NCBI GenBank assembly: GCA_903897985.1
Contig: CAIUDS010000361.1
Coordinates: 1-6,263, forward strand
Direction: 5' to 3'
Length of the DNA: 6,263 bases
Origin: an uncultured delta proteobacterium
GTDB taxonomy: Bacteria; RBG-13-61-14; DRUE01
Position 1 is the first letter of the stretch, and every line of letters starts with the position of its first letter. Below are positions 4,682-6,263 of the stretch, piece by piece. Below the pieces are notes generated by a model. That model worked only from the letters and a program-made list of their open reading frames with translations. It had not been told where the DNA came from and ran no database searches. The position numbers were made by a program, and so were the translations under genes.

Positions 4682-5353
4682 ATGAAAAAGGCAATTATCG
4701 CGGCTGTGTTTTTGGGCTTGGCTTTGACCCTGTTCGCGGCGGACAGCGGCAAGGTCATAATGGCAACCACGGATGACGGGCGCAAGGTGGTCCTGCTCCC
4801 GGACGGGACCTGGAAATGGGTTGACATTGGATCAAACGCTCCCACACCAAAAGGCGCAAAGGATGAAGATTGGCAAAAAATTATTTCCTATTTGACCGAG
4901 CAGGGCTATACCATCAAAAATAATGACGGCGTGTCCAAGACCCTAACAACGGAATGGCATAATCAGGTTGTCCCAAGCCTTACCCAAACATCCGGCATTT
5001 ACAAGGGCAACAGGATGATCATGGTCCAGCCGACAAAACTGGTGCCGATGGTATTGGTATTGGAGTGGACTATAACCTGCATTCTCAAAGATGATGGGCC
5101 TTCCCTTATTTTTAACTATCGCTGGCATCAACCGGCTGAGACCGTGCCGGCGGCGGGAGTCAAGATGTCAGATTACCCAGCCCCCGATCCTAAGGGACTT
5201 GACTGCAAGGGCATCAAATCATGTATTGAGAATAGGGATAAAACCATAGCTAATGAAAAAGCGATTAAAGACGGCATTAACGCCTTGCTGAAATCCGCTC
5301 CTGCTCCGAGTGGCCCTGCTCCGGCCCAGGAGAAAAAAGAGGAAGGCAAATAG
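4682..5353 (+). CDS. Exported protein of unknown function with DGTW motif
   Basis: A 223-aa protein with a Sec signal peptide: MKK, then a hydrophobic stretch to about residue 19 (AIIAAVFLGLALTLFA), with cleavage likely near A19/A20. No lipobox cysteine is present, so it should be soluble in the periplasm or secreted. The mature N-terminus holds TTDDGRKVVLLPDGTWKWV (residues 29-47), a short motif seen at the start of various exported bacterial proteins, such as DUF3157-like ones, with no assigned activity. The rest is not recognised: a mixed domain (60-165), a possible disulfide pair C175/C181 (CKGIKSC), a charged helix (183-205), then a Pro/Ala and Glu/Lys tail. It has its own strong promoter and is followed after 77 nt by another exported protein. 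Sampled GC falls from about 65% near the start to 38-50% later. Confidence 0.85.
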   Translation: MKKAIIAAVFLGLALTLFAADSGKVIMATTDDGRKVVLLPDGTWKWVDIGSNAPTPKGAKDEDWQKIISYLTEQGYTIKNNDGVSKTLTTEWHNQVVPSLTQTSGIYKGNRMIMVQPTKLVPMVLVLEWTITCILKDDGPSLIFNYRWHQPAETVPAAGVKMSDYPAPDPKGLDCKGIKSCIENRDKTIANEKAIKDGINALLKSAPAPSGPAPAQEKKEEGK

Positions 5354-5371
5354 CATAGATTGAGCAAAAGA

Positions 5372-5389
5372 CAGGGGTTATACACCCTG
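5372..5389. other. Small hairpin between the two exported-protein genes
   Basis: CAGGG (5372-5376) and CCCTG (5385-5389) pair around an 8-nt loop; GAGC (5362-5365) and GCTC (5389-5392) could extend it with an internal bulge. No T-run follows. It could be an mRNA-processing or stabilising stem, or a weak attenuator, between two genes that otherwise look co-transcribed, since I see no good promoter in this 77-nt gap. Confidence 0.3.
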
Positions 5390-5430
5390 CTCGCTTTGCA
5401 ATCCGCCTAAATGATTTAAAGGAGGCCAAA

Positions 5431-6126
5431 ATGAAAAGTATGAAAAATTGGGCATTGGTGGGCTTGACGGTTTTTTTCGGACTTTTGGGCAGTTTGATTT
5501 TCAATTTCACTGGAACCGCCATTGCTCAAGAAAAATCACCTGAGCAACCCCAGCCACAGCCAGGGCAAACCGTTGAAAAGCCAAAGCCGTATGGATGCTT
5601 TAAGGATTTAAAGTGGGGAATGACGACTGATGAAGCGGACAAATCCTTGGGTGCTAAATTAAAAAGATGGCCAATCAAAATAAAGGGAGAATCCACCACT
5701 TATGGCGATATGCCAATTGGAGAAAAGAAATACTCGATTATGCTTGATTTCAATTCATCCGGTTTATTCAGAGTGCGAATTGAGCCGAGAATATACGAGG
5801 GTTCCGTAATGGGCTTGGATGATTATAAGGCAGTTGGAGTTTTGCTTGATTCATACAATATCTTAAAACCTGCCCTAGTTGATAAATTTGGGAAACCTAA
5901 ACAGGATACAGCCCAAGACCGGGGAAGTGATGTTGATTTTGCGAATAATTTACTTAACCATAAAGCCTCAATTATGACGATTTGGGAAACTGACGAAAGC
6001 TTAATAACCTTGAGAGTGGAAACAAAAACTGTGAGTTATTATCAGGGGAAGCGAATGGTTACATATGAACCGTTACTTGTTTATGAAAAGATAATTCCGA
6101 AGCAAGAGAAAAAAGTGGAGTTATAA
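5431..6126 (+). CDS. Exported protein of unknown function, AT-rich
   Basis: A 231-aa protein with a clear signal peptide: MKSMKN, hydrophobic residues 8-31, and an AIA/QE type I cleavage site after A32. A Pro/Gln-rich linker follows (about 36-53), then a globular domain beginning CFKDLKWGMTTDEADKSLG (56-74). This F-x-x-L-x-W-G-M-T-x-x-E pattern is common at the start of small periplasmic domains of unknown function. A LVDKFGKPKQD segment (149-159) and beta-rich C-terminal stretches (TIWETDESLITLRVE, 183-197) are similar to that type. No catalytic motif is evident. AAGGAGG at 5419-5425, 5 nt before the ATG, is a perfect Shine-Dalgarno. Three sampled 60-nt lines are 35-42% GC against 55-68% in yidC, suggesting recent acquisition. 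It probably belongs to one transcript with the preceding exported-protein gene. Confidence 0.88.
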   Translation: MKSMKNWALVGLTVFFGLLGSLIFNFTGTAIAQEKSPEQPQPQPGQTVEKPKPYGCFKDLKWGMTTDEADKSLGAKLKRWPIKIKGESTTYGDMPIGEKKYSIMLDFNSSGLFRVRIEPRIYEGSVMGLDDYKAVGVLLDSYNILKPALVDKFGKPKQDTAQDRGSDVDFANNLLNHKASIMTIWETDESLITLRVETKTVSYYQGKRMVTYEPLLVYEKIIPKQEKKVEL

Positions 6127-6263
6127 TAATTCAACTTGTCGAACATCCCTCCCTGATCCGGTCCCTAAGAGCGGAGGCAGAAGCGAGCCAGAAAAATGAA
6201 AAAGCTAAAAGCCCAGGCGGATGCGAAAAAGGCAATGCATCCTTGGCGAAAAACTCAGTCCAG

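Noticed and set aside
5360..5384. Promoter TTGAGC ... TATACA before the second exported-protein gene
   Set aside because: The spacer is only 13 bp, too short for a working sigma-70 promoter.
6196..6263. Start of a partial gene at ATG 6196 (MKKLKAQADAKKAMHPW...) or another open frame reading ...AEAEASQKNEKAK...
   Set aside because: Several frames are open in this short stretch, the nearest GGAGG is 18 nt from the ATG, and the window ends after 22 codons, so no frame can be favoured. The rest of 6127-6263 shows only a possible CCTCC/GGAGG pairing (6148-6152 with 6173-6177) and no terminator.

Overview
The window carries the conserved ribosome/membrane-biogenesis operon rpmH-rnpA-yidD-yidC-khpB (jag) on the + strand. 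Two minus-strand genes lie to its left (a DUF507 protein and a stand-alone response-regulator receiver), and two + strand genes for exported proteins of unknown function lie to its right. It suggests a Gram-negative bacterium: YidC has the long periplasmic P1 domain, and DUF507 proteins occur mainly in Deltaproteobacteria-related lineages, Nitrospirota, Aquificota and Acidobacteriota/Aminicenantes-like groups. The operon has a moderately high GC content. A closer taxonomic placement is not supportable from the sequence alone.

Left part (1-1365). A short palindrome, probably the edge of an interspersed intergenic repeat, opens the window. The DUF507 gene (560 down to 42) follows. It is driven by a near-consensus sigma-70 promoter placed so close to the ATG that the mRNA should be almost leaderless. 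The receiver protein (1168 down to 707) has the full phosphorylation site but no output domain. It is divergent from rpmH across a 197-nt spacer that holds the rpmH promoter, a 15-nt perfect dyad and three copies of a short GC-rich motif.

Central operon (1366-4458). L34, the RNase P protein, YidD, YidC and KhpB are packed with almost no gaps: a 1-nt overlap, a 0-nt junction, and spacers of about 15 and 10 nt. One promoter upstream of rpmH probably serves all five. The products link ribosome and tRNA maturation (L34, RnpA), membrane protein insertion (YidD, YidC) and an RNA-binding partner (KhpB). KhpB lacks the usual Jag_N domain and ends in a DNA-repeat-encoded DDK-type tail. The mnmE gene that often follows is absent here.

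Right part (4459-6263). The operon ends at a noncoding stretch with a palindromic intergenic repeat and a very strong consensus promoter, whose -10 box lies inside a perfect 7-5-7 inverted repeat. This promoter drives a secreted protein with a DGTW-type N-terminal motif. A second secreted protein with a perfect Shine-Dalgarno follows and is much more AT-rich than the operon. These two genes look like an accessory pair inserted next to the housekeeping operon. The last 137 nt hold no gene I can support. No new defence, mobile or enzymatic system is evident; the best leads are the exported pair with its dyad-covered promoter, the near-leaderless DUF507 gene and the altered KhpB.
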